Origin: Bacteroidales bacterium
GTDB taxonomy: Bacteria; Bacteroidota; Bacteroidia; Bacteroidales; UBA3824
Reading direction: 5' to 3'
Assembly: GCA_017417315.1 (NCBI GenBank)
Contig: JAFPZK010000038.1
Span: 1-64,000 of the forward strand
Length of the DNA stretch: 64,000 nucleotides
Shown: one piece after another, positions 25,501 through 36,981 of the stretch
Numbering within the stretch: position 1 is the stretch's first letter
Layout of the letters: every line of letters starts with the position of its first letter
Program-made: the position numbers and the translations under genes
Notes under the pieces: model-generated
What the model was told of the DNA's origin: nothing
The model's database searches: none
What the model saw: the letters and a program-made list of their open reading frames with translations, nothing else

Positions 25501-28500
25501 TTTGTAATTTTCGTTACTCAAACTTTCTGCTTTTGCGGTGTATGTTCCGGCTTCGGTTTGTTCACCCGAAACAGTAACATTACAAACATCATTGTTAATG
25601 GTTGTAACCGTTGCAGACGGTTTTTGTGCAGTTTTGTAATATGTGAGGCTCAAATTATTCCAACTAACTTCTACTTCTTTCTGCAAAACTGTTAATGTAC
25701 CGTTTGCTGTAGAGATTTCGTAGTTATTAGCGGTAATTGTTTGCGCTGAAATCGTATATGTGCCTTGGTTTCCGTACCGCTCATACTGGCAAGTAGTATT
25801 CGTAACAGAAGTAAGTACACTTGAATTTTCACCGTTAACAAAGCCGTCATAACTATACGTATATTCAGGAACATCTTCGCCGTAAGTGATTTCTTTGTTC
25901 TCTGCTGTAACAGTAAGCGGTGCTTTGGCAATCGTTACAGAAATCGAACTTTCAGAAACGCTTGAATAATTTTTGTTACCGTTAACTTTGTACCAAACTG
26001 CGTAATTTCCGGCATTCTGTCCGACGGGAATTTCTGCGCTATAATTTTGATTGTCAAGACTATAAAGCAAATCACCTGCCGTAGTAGACCCTCTCGTTAT
26101 TAACGCTTGCTCTTTACCGTTGTAAGTCAAAGTGTTTGCAACAGGTTTAACAACTGACGGAGCAATCCGTTTGATTGTAAACTCCTTTGTAACGTCATTC
26201 GGAAGTTTGTAGTTGCGGTTAGAGAGTTCAACAGCCGTTGCGGTGTAAGTACCGGCTTCAACTTGTGCGCCGCTAACGGTTACTTCACAAACATCACCTT
26301 CAACAAGATTTCCTGCCGTTGCAGTAGGTTTTTGAGCCGTTCCGTCATAGTCTAAATCGGTATTTGACCAAGTAATCGAAACCTCTTGCGGTGTGATTTC
26401 AAAACCTGTTTTGAGGTTGTAAGTCGGAAGTGCGTAGTTAGGATTACTCAAAGCGTAAGCTTCTGCCGTGTAATAGCCAGCAGTTTTAACGCCGTTTTCA
26501 TCTTCAAGAACTTTGATAGAAACCGTACAATTATCATCGCCGACTACCTTTGCAGTAGGAGAGTGAATTGTATTGTCATACTGGAAAATTCTGTTGCCCC
26601 ATACAATTTCAATAACTTTTTCTACAACCTTTAATGTACCTTTTACGTATTCAAATTCGTAGTTTTGAGACTCTAAATTGGACGGTGTGATTTCATAGTT
26701 GCCGCAATTATCTCCCTTATGATAATTGTAATCAAACTTCAAAGTATTGCTTAAATTGTTAGCAGCATTTTCACCGTCAACAAAACCTGAGTATGTTACG
26801 CCGTTGTTTGAAGGTTCGTCGCCGTAGAATATCGTATGGTCGTTAGCCGTAACGGTAAGCGTTTTTTTGGTAATGTTTGCCGCAGATTTTGTAGGCTGTG
26901 CAGACAAAACATAATTAAATGCTCTCTCGCCTTCAAGTTCATAATTGGTGAATGTTACCTCAATGTTGTTAGCAACGTCTTTGTCAGCAAAAGTAGCATT
27001 ACCCGCTTTGATTGAAACGTTACCATCGTCAGCATCAAAAACGCCGTCTAATGTACCGCCGGTGGTTGTCGCAACCGTTGTGCCGTCGTATACTTTGTTT
27101 GCGGCTGTAAGTCCGACAATCGTTATAGGCTTCTGAGTGATTGCATAATTCTGAGAAGCGTCATTAGGCAGTTTATAATTTTCATTACTTAACGCCGTTG
27201 CCGTAACAGTGTAATTTGTTCCGACGTCAGTTTTTGCGCCTGAATATGTCGAAACTTCACAAACATCATTATATCCTTCTACAAGACCGTTAACCGTTGC
27301 CTCCGGGTGTTGCTCCGCTGCTTTGTATTCAAGCGAATTTGCATTCCAAGTTAAAGAAACTTCTTTCTTATTAACTTTCAATTCACCCTTAACGTATGTA
27401 AAAGTGTAGTTAGTAGCCATCGCACCTGAGGGAATAATCTCATAAGTGCCTTGATGTCTATTGTTAACATTAGTATTGTCGTAATCGCAAGTTAATGTCG
27501 GTGCAGTAGTTACTACATCAGCAGCATTTTCGTTGTTGACAAAATCGTTGCTGTAAGTAAACGTGTAAGACGGAGCAGCCTCGCCGTAAGTGATTTCTTT
27601 GTTCTCTGCCGTAACGGTAACTCCTTTCGCGAAAATTTCAGCAGTAGTCTGTTCAGGCTGCGAAAGCGAATAGTTGTTTGCTTTTGGTCCCGTAATGCTG
27701 TAATTTGTATACGTTACCGTTTTATTCTTTCCGACGGTTGCATTCTCGAAATTTGCATTACCGGCTTGCAAAGTAACGTCTGATTCATCACCGTTAACCA
27801 AGCCTACCAAAGTACCTGTTGAAGCCGTTGCCGTTGTTTCTCCGTCGTATGTTTTGTCTTCGGCAGAAACGCCGCTTATTGTAAGAGTTTTCTGTTTGAT
27901 AACAAAATTCTTAGCGGGGAAATTAGCAGGAAGTTTGTAATTTGAATTACTCAAACCGCTAACCGTTGCAGAGTATCCCGTACCGGCAGTGGTTTGTCCG
28001 CCGCTGATGATTACTGTACAATTATCATTATTAACACGGTTTGTAACCGTTGCTGTCGGATTTTGAACTGTTCCATCATACTCAAACTCGTTTGTTTGAT
28101 CCCACTGAATTGTAGCCTCCAACTTATTAACCGTTAATGTTCCGTTTTCAAACTTGATATCGTAGTTTGAAGAAGTAAGACCGCTCGGAGTGATAGTGTA
28201 GTCTTTGGCATCATCAAATTTCTTATATGAGCAATCAAAAGACAATGTTCCGCCTAAAATATCCTTAGTTTCATTGCCGGCAAAACCGGTGTAAGTAACG
28301 GTGTATTCGGGTTTGTCTTCGCCGTAAGTTATGGTTTTGTTTACTGCCGTAATAGTGAGTTCTTTGGCGGTAATATCAGCCGTTGTTGCTGACGGTTGTG
28401 CCTTCAAAACATAATTGCCTGCTTTTTGTCCTGTAATAGAATAACCGCTAAATGTTACGGTTTTGCCAGTGCCGACATTCGCATCGTTGAAATTAGCAGA

Positions 28501-31500
28501 GCCTTTTACAATCGTTACGTCATCTGAATTGATAACGCCATCCAACTCGCCGTCAGAAACCGTTGCAGTAGTATTACCGTCGTAAGGTTTGTTTTGGGCG
28601 GTGATGTTTTTAATTGTAACCTCTTTCTTTTTAACCGTCAATTTTCCGTTTGTATACGTTACATTGTAGTTTGTAAGGTCGGTCTTTCCTGAAATCGTAA
28701 TCGCATAACCGCCTTCCTTATAATCACTCGTTGAAGTATAAGCACAAGAAATAGTGATGTTTGCATTCAAACTTTCTTCCGTATCCGTACCTAAAAGCCC
28801 ATTAACTGAACCAACTTTGAACGTCTTAGTGTATGTCGGAATGGGATCGCCGTATGTTACTTCTTTGTCATCGGCTTTGATTTCAAGATTTGCCTTATTG
28901 ATAGTTACCGACAAAAAGCCAGGAACTGTACTCAGATAATTGTCGTTACCTTCAATCTTATAAAATACGATGTAAGTTCCGGCATCTTTCATTTCAGGGA
29001 TGTCTATTGAAAAATCGCCCGTTGTGCCAACACGATATTTTACAGTACCGTTGCCGGTTTTAGGTTCTCCGGCTTTTATTAACTCTTGATTAGAGCCGTT
29101 GTAGGTCAATACATTATCAGTCAGTGCAGGTAAAGTAGCAAATTCCGCACCTGCCTTGCTAATTGTAAACTTATGTGTACGATTTGTCGGCAGTATATAG
29201 TTTTTGGCTTTATTGCCTTCGCCGTCGTTTGTGATTGCCTTTGCCGTTGCGGTGTACTCTTGGTCGCTTGCGTTAGTCTGTCCGCCCTCAACCGTAACAG
29301 AAAGTTTATCTCCGTTTACTGCATTAGAAACCGTTGCCTTAGGACATTTTTCTTCGCCGTTGTAAGTGTATTCGGCAGGATTAGGTGTCCACGTTAATTC
29401 AGCCGTCAGTTGATTAACGGTTAAATCACCGCTTTCATACGAAATTATGTAATTACCGTTTATTTCACCGTTGTTTCCAAAACCTTTCGGCGTAATTTTT
29501 TTGTTCTCTTTGTCATAATCCTCGTATTGAGCATAACTATAATCATAGTCCAAACTTCCCGTTAAATTGCTTACACTTTCACCTTCAGCGAAACCGTCTC
29601 CACTGTAATTGTAATTAACGCCGTTGTCTGTGGGAGCCTCGCCGTAAGTGATTGTCTTGTCGTTAGCCTTAATCGTAAGGTTTCTATGATTGATTTTTGC
29701 CGTTACGTTAGTCGGTTGAGCCTGAATTTTATAGTTAGAGGCTTTGCTTCCCGAAAACGTAAAATCACCCGTAAACGTAACGTTTTTGGCTTCTGTACTT
29801 GCATCTTTATCCTCAAATGCTGCCGTTGCATCATTAACGGTTACGTCATTTTTATCAGCCTCAATAACCCCGCTTACAGACCTACTCTTTATAGTTGCAG
29901 TCGTAGTACCGTCGTATTTTTTGTCTTCGACTTCAACAGTAAGCGTAACAGTTTTTTGCGTGATTGTATAAGGCTGAGTACGGTTTGTTGCTGTTGTCGG
30001 GAGTATGTAATTCGGATTACTCAACTCTTTAAACTCAGCAGCATAAGTACCTGCATTAATTTCTCCTTCTGATTTTAAAATTACCTTACACTCATCAGTT
30101 GAACGTGCAAGACTTGTACTCTGTACATTTGCCGTTGCTGTATGAACTGCACCGTCGTAGGGGAAAGAGACTTCATCTTCCCATTCAATTTCAACCTCTT
30201 TCGGATTAACGGTTAATGTACCCGTTTGATACGTGATAGTGTAATTAGTTGGAGCATCATAACCACCCGGAGTGATAGTGTAATCTCCTACATTACTATA
30301 TTGAGCGTATTCACAAGTATATTCCAAAGTTCCGGTTAAGATACTTTCATTGTCAGAAGGTTGGAATCCGCTATAAGTAACGGTGTATGTAGGAGGTTTA
30401 TCGCCGTAAGTTACGGTTTTGTTGTCTGCCTTAACGGTAAGAGTAGCGGGAACAATTTCTACATTAAACTTCTGATTGTCTTCATCTACTACATCGTTGT
30501 AATTACCGTTACCTTTAATTCTGTAATAAACGGTGTAAGTGCCGACATCTTTTCTTGTAGGAATTTCGTCAGAATATGTTCCATCAGTTCCGACTTTGTA
30601 TTGATATTTAGTACCCTCAGGGGTATTTTTACCGGCGGTTGCTAAATTCTGTTGATAACCGTTGTAAGGCAGTTTCAAAACACCGTTCTCGTCGACAGTA
30701 GCACCCGTTATTGACTCATAATCGGGAATAGTAGGTTTGTCTTCGGAGGTAATTTCCGGTGTGGCTTTTTCTATTTTGAAACTTGTCGTATTGTTTTCAA
30801 GCGTATAATTGCCTTTTTTCGTACCCGTCAAAGTTGCTGTTGCGGTATAATCTCCAACATTGATTTTCTTTTCGGTAACTGAGATGTCGCAGTCATCGCT
30901 ATTAACAACACCGTTTAAAGTCGATGTCGGAATATGTTCATTGCCGTCGTATGTAAATTCGGTTTCTCCCCAAGTAATTGTAAGGGGTTTCGGATTAACG
31001 GTAAGTTTACCTTTGTTATAGGTGATTTTATAGTTACCGAATTTGTCAGCACCTGAAACCGTGATCTCATAATCCTTACAGTCTTGATATTGTTCGTAAT
31101 TATAGGAATAACTCAATTCAAGTCCGCTTAAATTGTTTGCACTTTCGCCGGTGGCAAAACCGCTGTAAGTAACTCCGTCATTTTCGGCTGCATTGCCGTA
31201 AGTGATTGTATTGGCTTTCGCCGTGATTGTAAGGTCTTTCGGTAATATTGTAACATCAAAATGGCCTTCTTGCGTATCCTCGTAGTTGTTGTCACCGAAA
31301 ACCTTATAGTACACAGTATAAGTAGTAGCGTTTGTACCTTGTGGCAAAGTCTCTGAATACTCGGTTTGAGTAGACAGTCTGTATTTCATAGTACCGTTTG
31401 TTGCAGTACCTGCTGAAATCAACGTTTGAGCCACCCCCGTATATGTCAGAGGAGTTATGGCTTGGGGAGATGTGGCAACTGCTGAATTTGCTTTCTTAAT

Positions 31501-34500
31501 TTTGAAAGTCGTAGTTTTTGTACTCTCTTTCAGAGTGTAGTTGGTGTTACTTTTTATACTTGCCGTTGCCGTATAATTATCACCTGCATCGGTTTGTTCG
31601 CCTGAAACATCAAGGTCACAAGTTGTATTTGCAATCAAATGCTCCGGTTTTACCTCTGCTTTTGGGTGTTGAGGTGTGCCATTGTAAGTCAATTCTGTCT
31701 CCGTCCAAACAACATCAACTTCTTTCGGCTCAACTTTAAGAGTACCTTTTTCATATTTCGGCTCGTAATTCGTAGCGGTTAATGTTGATGTCGAAATATT
31801 GATGTCATAATCACCGCAATTACCGCCTTGACTATAAGTGTAAGTGTAGTTTATATCACCCGTAAAAACACTTGCATTATCCGTGCCGACAAAATCATTA
31901 GAGTATGTTACGTTGTTGTGAATAGGCTCGTCGCCGTAAGTGATTGTATTATTATTTGCGGTAACCGTAACCTGCTTTTTAGTGATTTTGTTTGTAACGC
32001 TTGCGGGTTGATTTTTCAACTCGTAATTTCCGGCATCATCACCCGAAAGAGAAAAACCGCTGAAACTAACAGTTGTGGCTTCATTAACATTCGCACTGTT
32101 GAAATTTGCCGAACCGTTGCTTATACTTACGACATCAGGACTAATTATGTCGCCTTCTTTAAATACTGCCGTTACGATTTCTGCCGCTGTTTCTCCGTCA
32201 TAAACTTTATCCTGAGAAGTCGCAATTATAGTAACGGGTCTTGCCGTAATAGAGGCTTTTAACTCGTTTTCTACGGTAATTTCATAATCGTCTTTATTTG
32301 CGCCGATAACCTCATAGTTTAAAGTTACCTTTTTATTGGTTTCGACGTTTTTGTTAGCAAAAGTCGCCGAAAGATCTTTTACCGTAATATCCGTACCGGG
32401 CAAAATACCTACTATAACTGCCGTGTTTGTGCCGTTAAGCGAAGCAGTTGTTGTTCCGTCATAAACTTTGTCAGAGGCGGAAAGATTTTGTACGGTAATC
32501 TGTGCTTTTGAAATTGTAGCCGTTGCCGTCGGAGGTGTGAATGTGTAATTATCAACATCATTTCCGCTGATACTGGCTCCCGTAAACGTAATTGCTTTGT
32601 CGTTTTCTGCGTGAGCGTCTTTAAATACAGGAGTTCCTATCACGGCATTTAAATCGTCGCCTGTAACCTTGCCCGTTATTGTTATTGTAGATTGGTCTTT
32701 TATTGCGGCGGTGGTTGTTCCGTCAAAAGTCTTGTCTGCAATCTCAACTGATATTGTAGCCTCTTTTGGCGTTATTTCGCCCTGACAACTTCCTCCTGGT
32801 TGACTCAAATCATAATTAGCACTCTTATCGCCTTCAAGATAATAATCGCTAAAAGTGATAGTTCGAGTTCCGACGTTTTTTGAGTCAAAATAAGCGTTGC
32901 CCGTTACAATATTGACATCGTTTTTATCTGCCTCAATAATGGCTCCGTTAGCAAAACTTGCCGTAAAAGTATTGTCAACATTTTTTGTACCGTCATATAC
33001 CTGCTTATAATCCGTAGGACAAGTTATAACAGCACTAACTGGTTTCTGTGTAATATTAGCCTTCAAATCAAGTGCGTCCAAATCAATTTGGTAATATTCG
33101 CTATTATTCCCTTTAAGCGTAACAGAGGTTATAGTAACTTTTTTGTTCTGACCTGCATTTACGTTCTCAAAATTTGCCGTATAGTTTTCTACTTCCAATT
33201 GGTCGCCGTTAACTGAAATTGTTGCCGGAAAATGAACTGTCGCTGTCGTTTCTCCGTCATAAACTTTGTCAAAAGCATACACTGAATTATCATTATGAGT
33301 GCTTTGAGGGTCTGAGGGGTCATACGTATCCTCTGGAAACGAAATCGAATATTTGAAAATTGATGCTTGACCTTCTGAACTTACCTGCCCGTTAGGATTA
33401 GCATATTTTTCGATGTCCGAACCTGCAAGAGTAACAGAGAATGTTACGTCCTTATTATCTCCTGGTATTGCATCTACAAAAGTAGCATCTACCTCCGAAA
33501 TCGTAACATCATCGCCCGAAATCACGCCTTCAAGTTTACAACCATACTTTGTGCCGGAGACTTTTTCATAGGCTTTATTATCACCGTCATAATACTTATC
33601 AGCAGCCTCACAACTGGTAACACTAAGTTGCGCTGGTTGTAAAGTGCAAGAATATTCTAATTTATTTTGTGTCAAAACATAATCCGTCACTTTGTCTCCG
33701 ATGAGAGTAAATTTCGCCACAATCTTTCCACTATTATAGTCATATTCTACTGAAATGATTTTTACTTGTACATCATTATCGGTTGTTGAAGTATTGTCGC
33801 TGGAAATAATAGGGATTGCGTGCAACGGATAAGCAATAATAGAATCTTTAATTCCGTCATTGTCATAATCAGGACACTCCCACTGAACACTATTTGTACC
33901 ATCGTATGTTTTTGTCTTAGTGATACGATTATCAATAAACGACTCTAAGTCATCTACATTAATCTTAGAAACACCTTGAATTTTACACATCTTCCATATA
34001 TCCGCGCCTGAATAAGCAGAAGAATTTTCATACGGGACGATGAGGTTAATTTCTTTTATATCATTCTCGTCATACTCAGAAAAAGCATCTGCATCTAATG
34101 TCGGAGGTTGTTCTGAATTACAAACAATTGTTTGCAAATTAGTACCCGCAAATGCATCTGCTCCAATAGATTCAACCGTTGCAGGAATTACAATCTCGGT
34201 CAAACTACTACAAGCACTGAAAGTACCACTTTCAATCGTTGTAATTAATCCCGAAATATGAATAGACTTAATATAATCGCAATTCGCAAATGCATACGTA
34301 CCAATACTTTCAATTGTTTCCGGTAATGTGATATTAGTAGCCTTCTTACAACCGGTAAAAGCATTTGCACCAATTGCCGTTACCGTATATGTGTCACCTT
34401 CATATTCTAAAATATTAGGAACTATATATTCGGTAGCAGCCTTTTTATTAGTTGCTTGTTTTACCGTAGCGGTTTTGGTTGTTGCATTAAGAATGTACGT

Positions 34501-34643
34501 TACGTTGTCAAATGTTAACTCAGTAGTTTGCGCCGCGACTTCTAACGGTGGTAGTAAGTAAAAAAATAGGAGAAATGTAAATATAAATTTACAAAAATCC
34601 CCCCCCCGTGGAATTTTGTGAGGTTTTTTGAAATTTGATTCAT
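22564..34643 (-). CDS. Giant LRR/YDG/MBG repeat surface protein with T9SS tail, out of frame at poly-G
   Basis: A reading frame is open from about 34,660 down to 22,564 but has no ATG before its signal peptide. An ATG at 34643 starts MNQISKNLTKFHGGG and then meets nine G; in this sequence it stops at 34542 after 33 codons. With ten (or seven) G it would enter the long frame, giving about 4,026 residues. Order of parts: hydrophobic signal peptide ending EVAAQ; BspA-type leucine-rich repeats (about 34,060-34,480; IPATVESIGADAF); a long array of YDG, MBG and related Ig-like modules (about 23,600-33,930); two to three further Ig-like domains; and a C-terminal T9SS sorting domain starting LSVYPNPA. 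It should be a secreted, surface-attached fibrous adhesin. The OmpA-like gene follows after 8 nt. The break may be genuine phase-OFF or a homopolymer error. Confidence 0.88.
23600..33930 (-). repeat. Array of interleaved YDG/MBG-type protein modules
   Basis: About 10 kb of diverged coding repeats of 70-85 codons. By eye there are about a dozen YDG units (KVYDGTTTA type) and ten MBG units (KTITYGE type). Two further kinds alternate with them: one starting with a (E/N)YDG or YNG segment before WxxxxxxY, the other with LTYNGxxQxLI and NAGxYxVxYKV. Copies are protein-level similar but differ at the DNA level. Confidence 0.85.
34599..34607 (-). repeat. Homopolymer of nine G on the coding strand
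   Basis: Nine C on the given strand. It sits 33 nt into the ATG 34643 reading, directly before the signal-peptide core. Tracts of this length slip during replication; nine G puts the giant gene out of frame. Confidence 0.9.
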
Positions 34644-34802
34644 ATTTTTTCAGTGTTAATTGTTAAAAAAATTTTAGTTATTATTCACGAATTTCTTTTG
34701 CTTAGAAATAGATGCATTACGTGAAAGGTGGGGCTGTTGTTAATAGTTTTCTTTTCATATTTTTTTATTATTACGTTGTTAATAATTGATAAAAAATTTT
34801 CC

Positions 34803-34810
34803 CAAATATA
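34803..34810 (-). promoter_or_regulatory. Possible -7 box TATATTTG for the giant gene
   Basis: A TAnnTTTG match about 160 nt upstream of ATG 34643. No -33 TTTG at the right spacing was found. The 223-nt gap to the GT-C gene holds nothing else recognisable. Confidence 0.4.
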
Positions 34811-34866
34811 TATAAAAAATCTTAGGTTATGTATTAAAAAATGTTAAAAACGATATTTTCCATCAA

Positions 34867-36222
34867 TTATTTTTTCAGAATATTAGCCTCGTAACCGTTT
34901 TTTTTGATTTTGCAAATATTTTTAAAGTCTTCCGAGGCAAAATTATCAAGTTCGCAAAAATTGGTTTGTATTGCGGTTGTTCTGTCAGAAACATCTGAAA
35001 ATGAAGTTGTTATTTTATGGTTTTGTAAAAGTTCGTAACTATGTGAAAGGTATCCTAAGGAAGAATGTTCCAAAAACATTTTGAAATATTTGTCGCAGAA
35101 AATTACTTCGCCGCCTTGAAGTTTGTCCGTTAAAATTGACACTGTTTTTTTGTCCGTTTCAATTTTGTCTTTGTAACTTAAATATGCGTCGGTGTATTTT
35201 TCTTCGCTGAAAGTGTCAACCGCAAACACTATTATTAAACCGCAGGTTATCAGATATTTATATCTGAAATTAATGTTCAAAACCGATATTGAACAACCCG
35301 TCATTATTGCTAAAATGCTCACAAGCAGCAAGTTGAAACTCTCGTCTGCCTTAAACAGCGAGCCTAAAACCAATATAAAACCGAAATAAATGCCGGCAGT
35401 TTTTAAAATATCGCCTGCATAAAAATCTGTGTCTTTTGAGAATTTTATGATTAATGCCGAGGTCAATAGTGCCACCGTCAAAACAAATCTGAACTGCTCT
35501 ACAAACGTGAAATTCAATATGTTAAGCAGATTGTTAACGTCAAAATCGAATCCCCTTATGCTCAGAGTTCCGCAAATGTTGACGCTTAAAAATTGGTAAA
35601 TAAACCATATTGCAACGGGCAGACACAGAGCGATATTTGTTGAAAGTTTCCATTCGCGGTTAGATTTTTCTTTGTAGTATGCCGACAGTATAAAAATACT
35701 TGTCAAAAAGCCTAATATATCTATCAAAACCGCTAACGACAAAAGTAGCGAACACCACGCAAATTTTTCTCTGAAATAACAGTATAAAGCGGTTAAAACA
35801 AGGAAGTTAAGAGCCATTTGCGGCAACACCAAACCAGTCTGAGCCAAAAACACGTTTTGAACCGTCATCAGAGCCGCCGAGATAACACCGCCGTAAATCG
35901 AGAAGAAAAATTTTCCGAATTTATACGCCGTGATTACGCTCAGGACTGCAAAAATGAGCGAAAACGTATGCAAAAAAACGTTGTCTTGGCTTACAAACCT
36001 TGCAAACAAAGCCGCGATTACCGAAAACAAATCCGGCAACTGAACGCTGCCGTCAGAGGCAAAAACTACTGCTAAACCGCTGTTTTGCAGTGCGAAAATT
36101 TTGTCGGTATATACTTGCGCCTCAGAATAGCACATCGGCATAAAAAAGCATGGAATTTTTATTGCTAACGCCATTATCGCCGTGATAATCAGAGGTATAT
36201 GATATTCAAGTTTATTTTTCAT
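34867..36222 (-). CDS. GT-C type polytopic membrane glycosyltransferase-like protein
   Basis: A 451-residue membrane protein with about ten hydrophobic segments over residues 8-330 and a soluble C-terminal roughly 110 residues. The first periplasmic loop carries acidic residues (CYSEAQVYTDK near residue 32), where GT-C glycosyltransferases of the PMT/ArnT type keep catalytic or metal-binding Asp/Glu. These enzymes use polyprenyl-phosphate sugars. The assignment rests on topology, so it is moderate. Its start overlaps the end of the WbqC-like gene by 11 nt, implying one operon in glycoconjugate synthesis. Confidence 0.65.
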   Translation of the reverse strand: MKNKLEYHIPLIITAIMALAIKIPCFFMPMCYSEAQVYTDKIFALQNSGLAVVFASDGSVQLPDLFSVIAALFARFVSQDNVFLHTFSLIFAVLSVITAYKFGKFFFSIYGGVISAALMTVQNVFLAQTGLVLPQMALNFLVLTALYCYFREKFAWCSLLLSLAVLIDILGFLTSIFILSAYYKEKSNREWKLSTNIALCLPVAIWFIYQFLSVNICGTLSIRGFDFDVNNLLNILNFTFVEQFRFVLTVALLTSALIIKFSKDTDFYAGDILKTAGIYFGFILVLGSLFKADESFNLLLVSILAIMTGCSISVLNINFRYKYLITCGLIIVFAVDTFSEEKYTDAYLSYKDKIETDKKTVSILTDKLQGGEVIFCDKYFKMFLEHSSLGYLSHSYELLQNHKITTSFSDVSDRTTAIQTNFCELDNFASEDFKNICKIKKNGYEANILKK

Positions 36223-36844
36223 TTTTTTTGAGCAGATTGATTGTTTCTTCGCCTATATTGAAAATTGCGTCTATTATGCTGAGGTTTTCCGTAAAGCCGT
36301 GTTTAGAGTCAAAAACTTGCGGATAAACAGTTGTGTCATAATAATTTACGCCTTGTGTTTGAGGTGTTTTCGGGTGAATTTTTTGCCGCAAATCCTCATA
36401 TCCAGGTGTGTTTTCAAAAATATAGTCAGAAGTAAACTTTATTTCACGTTTTATGTTAAGAATATTTAGAATTTTATAAATTATTTCCGTGTTAAAATCC
36501 AACAGGAATTCGTATTTTTTTGTAAAAAACTCTTCAAAATCGTCTCTGAAATATTCAAAAAACGGTGACGAATTATACGCGGAAACTATTGCGTGCCAGT
36601 GTTTTGGTTGCCAATTTTCGTGCGAAGATATTTTTATGTCTTTTGTCAGATGTTTTGAGTTGACCTTTTCGAGCGGAATGTTAATACTCATGACACAGTT
36701 TGCGGTCATTATGTAAGCGCGGTTTCTGAAACTCTGTTTCGGAAACGTTTCAAACTGTTCCGTCAGGATTTCAGTGTTTTGATAAATAGCCCTAAAATAT
36801 TGAATATTAGGGAGATATGCCGTGCTTAGAAGTAAGTTTTCCAT
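36212..36844 (-). CDS. WbqC-like family protein
   Basis: A 210-residue protein of the WbqC-like family (found near O-antigen and polysaccharide genes, enzymatic role unclear). Typical pieces are LLLSTAYLPNIQYF near residue 3, KQSFRNRAYI near residue 33, IPLEKVNSKHL near residue 53 and HWHAIVSAYNSSPFFEYF near residue 77. ATG 36844 was chosen because it gives this N-terminus and lies after a full promoter; the longer reading adds 41 low-complexity residues. It overlaps the GT-C gene by 11 nt. Confidence 0.85.
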   Translation of the reverse strand: MENLLLSTAYLPNIQYFRAIYQNTEILTEQFETFPKQSFRNRAYIMTANCVMSINIPLEKVNSKHLTKDIKISSHENWQPKHWHAIVSAYNSSPFFEYFRDDFEEFFTKKYEFLLDFNTEIIYKILNILNIKREIKFTSDYIFENTPGYEDLRQKIHPKTPQTQGVNYYDTTVYPQVFDSKHGFTENLSIIDAIFNIGEETINLLKKNEK

Positions 36845-36875
36845 TTTCCGCAGTTTCTTAGAATTAACTATGGGG

Positions 36876-36906
36876 CAAAAGTACAATTTTTTTTTGTCCG
36901 CGCAAA
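36876..36906 (-). promoter_or_regulatory. Promoter TTTG-N19-TACTTTTG for the wbqC-like operon
   Basis: On the minus strand TTTG (36906-36903), a 19-nt spacer, TACTTTTG (36883-36876). The predicted leader is about 25 nt. Confidence 0.7.
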
Positions 36907-36929
36907 ATAAATCTTGTTTGTAAATTTTT

Positions 36930-36962
36930 TTTGGCAATTTTAAAATTATTTTTATACCTTTG
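36930..36962 (+). promoter_or_regulatory. Promoter TTTG-N21-TACCTTTG for the ftsE operon
   Basis: TTTG 36930-36933 and TACCTTTG 36955-36962. It lies back to back with the wbqC promoter and gives a leader of only about 13 nt. Confidence 0.72.
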
Positions 36963-36981
36963 CACAATCAAAGATTAAAAA

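Noticed and set aside
23600..33930. Regularly spaced repeats that might suggest a CRISPR array
   Set aside because: The units are 210-255 nt, diverged, coding throughout and read as YDG/MBG protein modules; there are no short identical repeats or cas genes.
34644..34866. A missing extra exon or longer N-terminus for the giant gene upstream of ATG 34643
   Set aside because: The long frame meets a stop at 34663-34665 and no other ATG or TTG/GTG start fits a signal peptide; only the ATG plus poly-G slippage restores a normal N-terminus.
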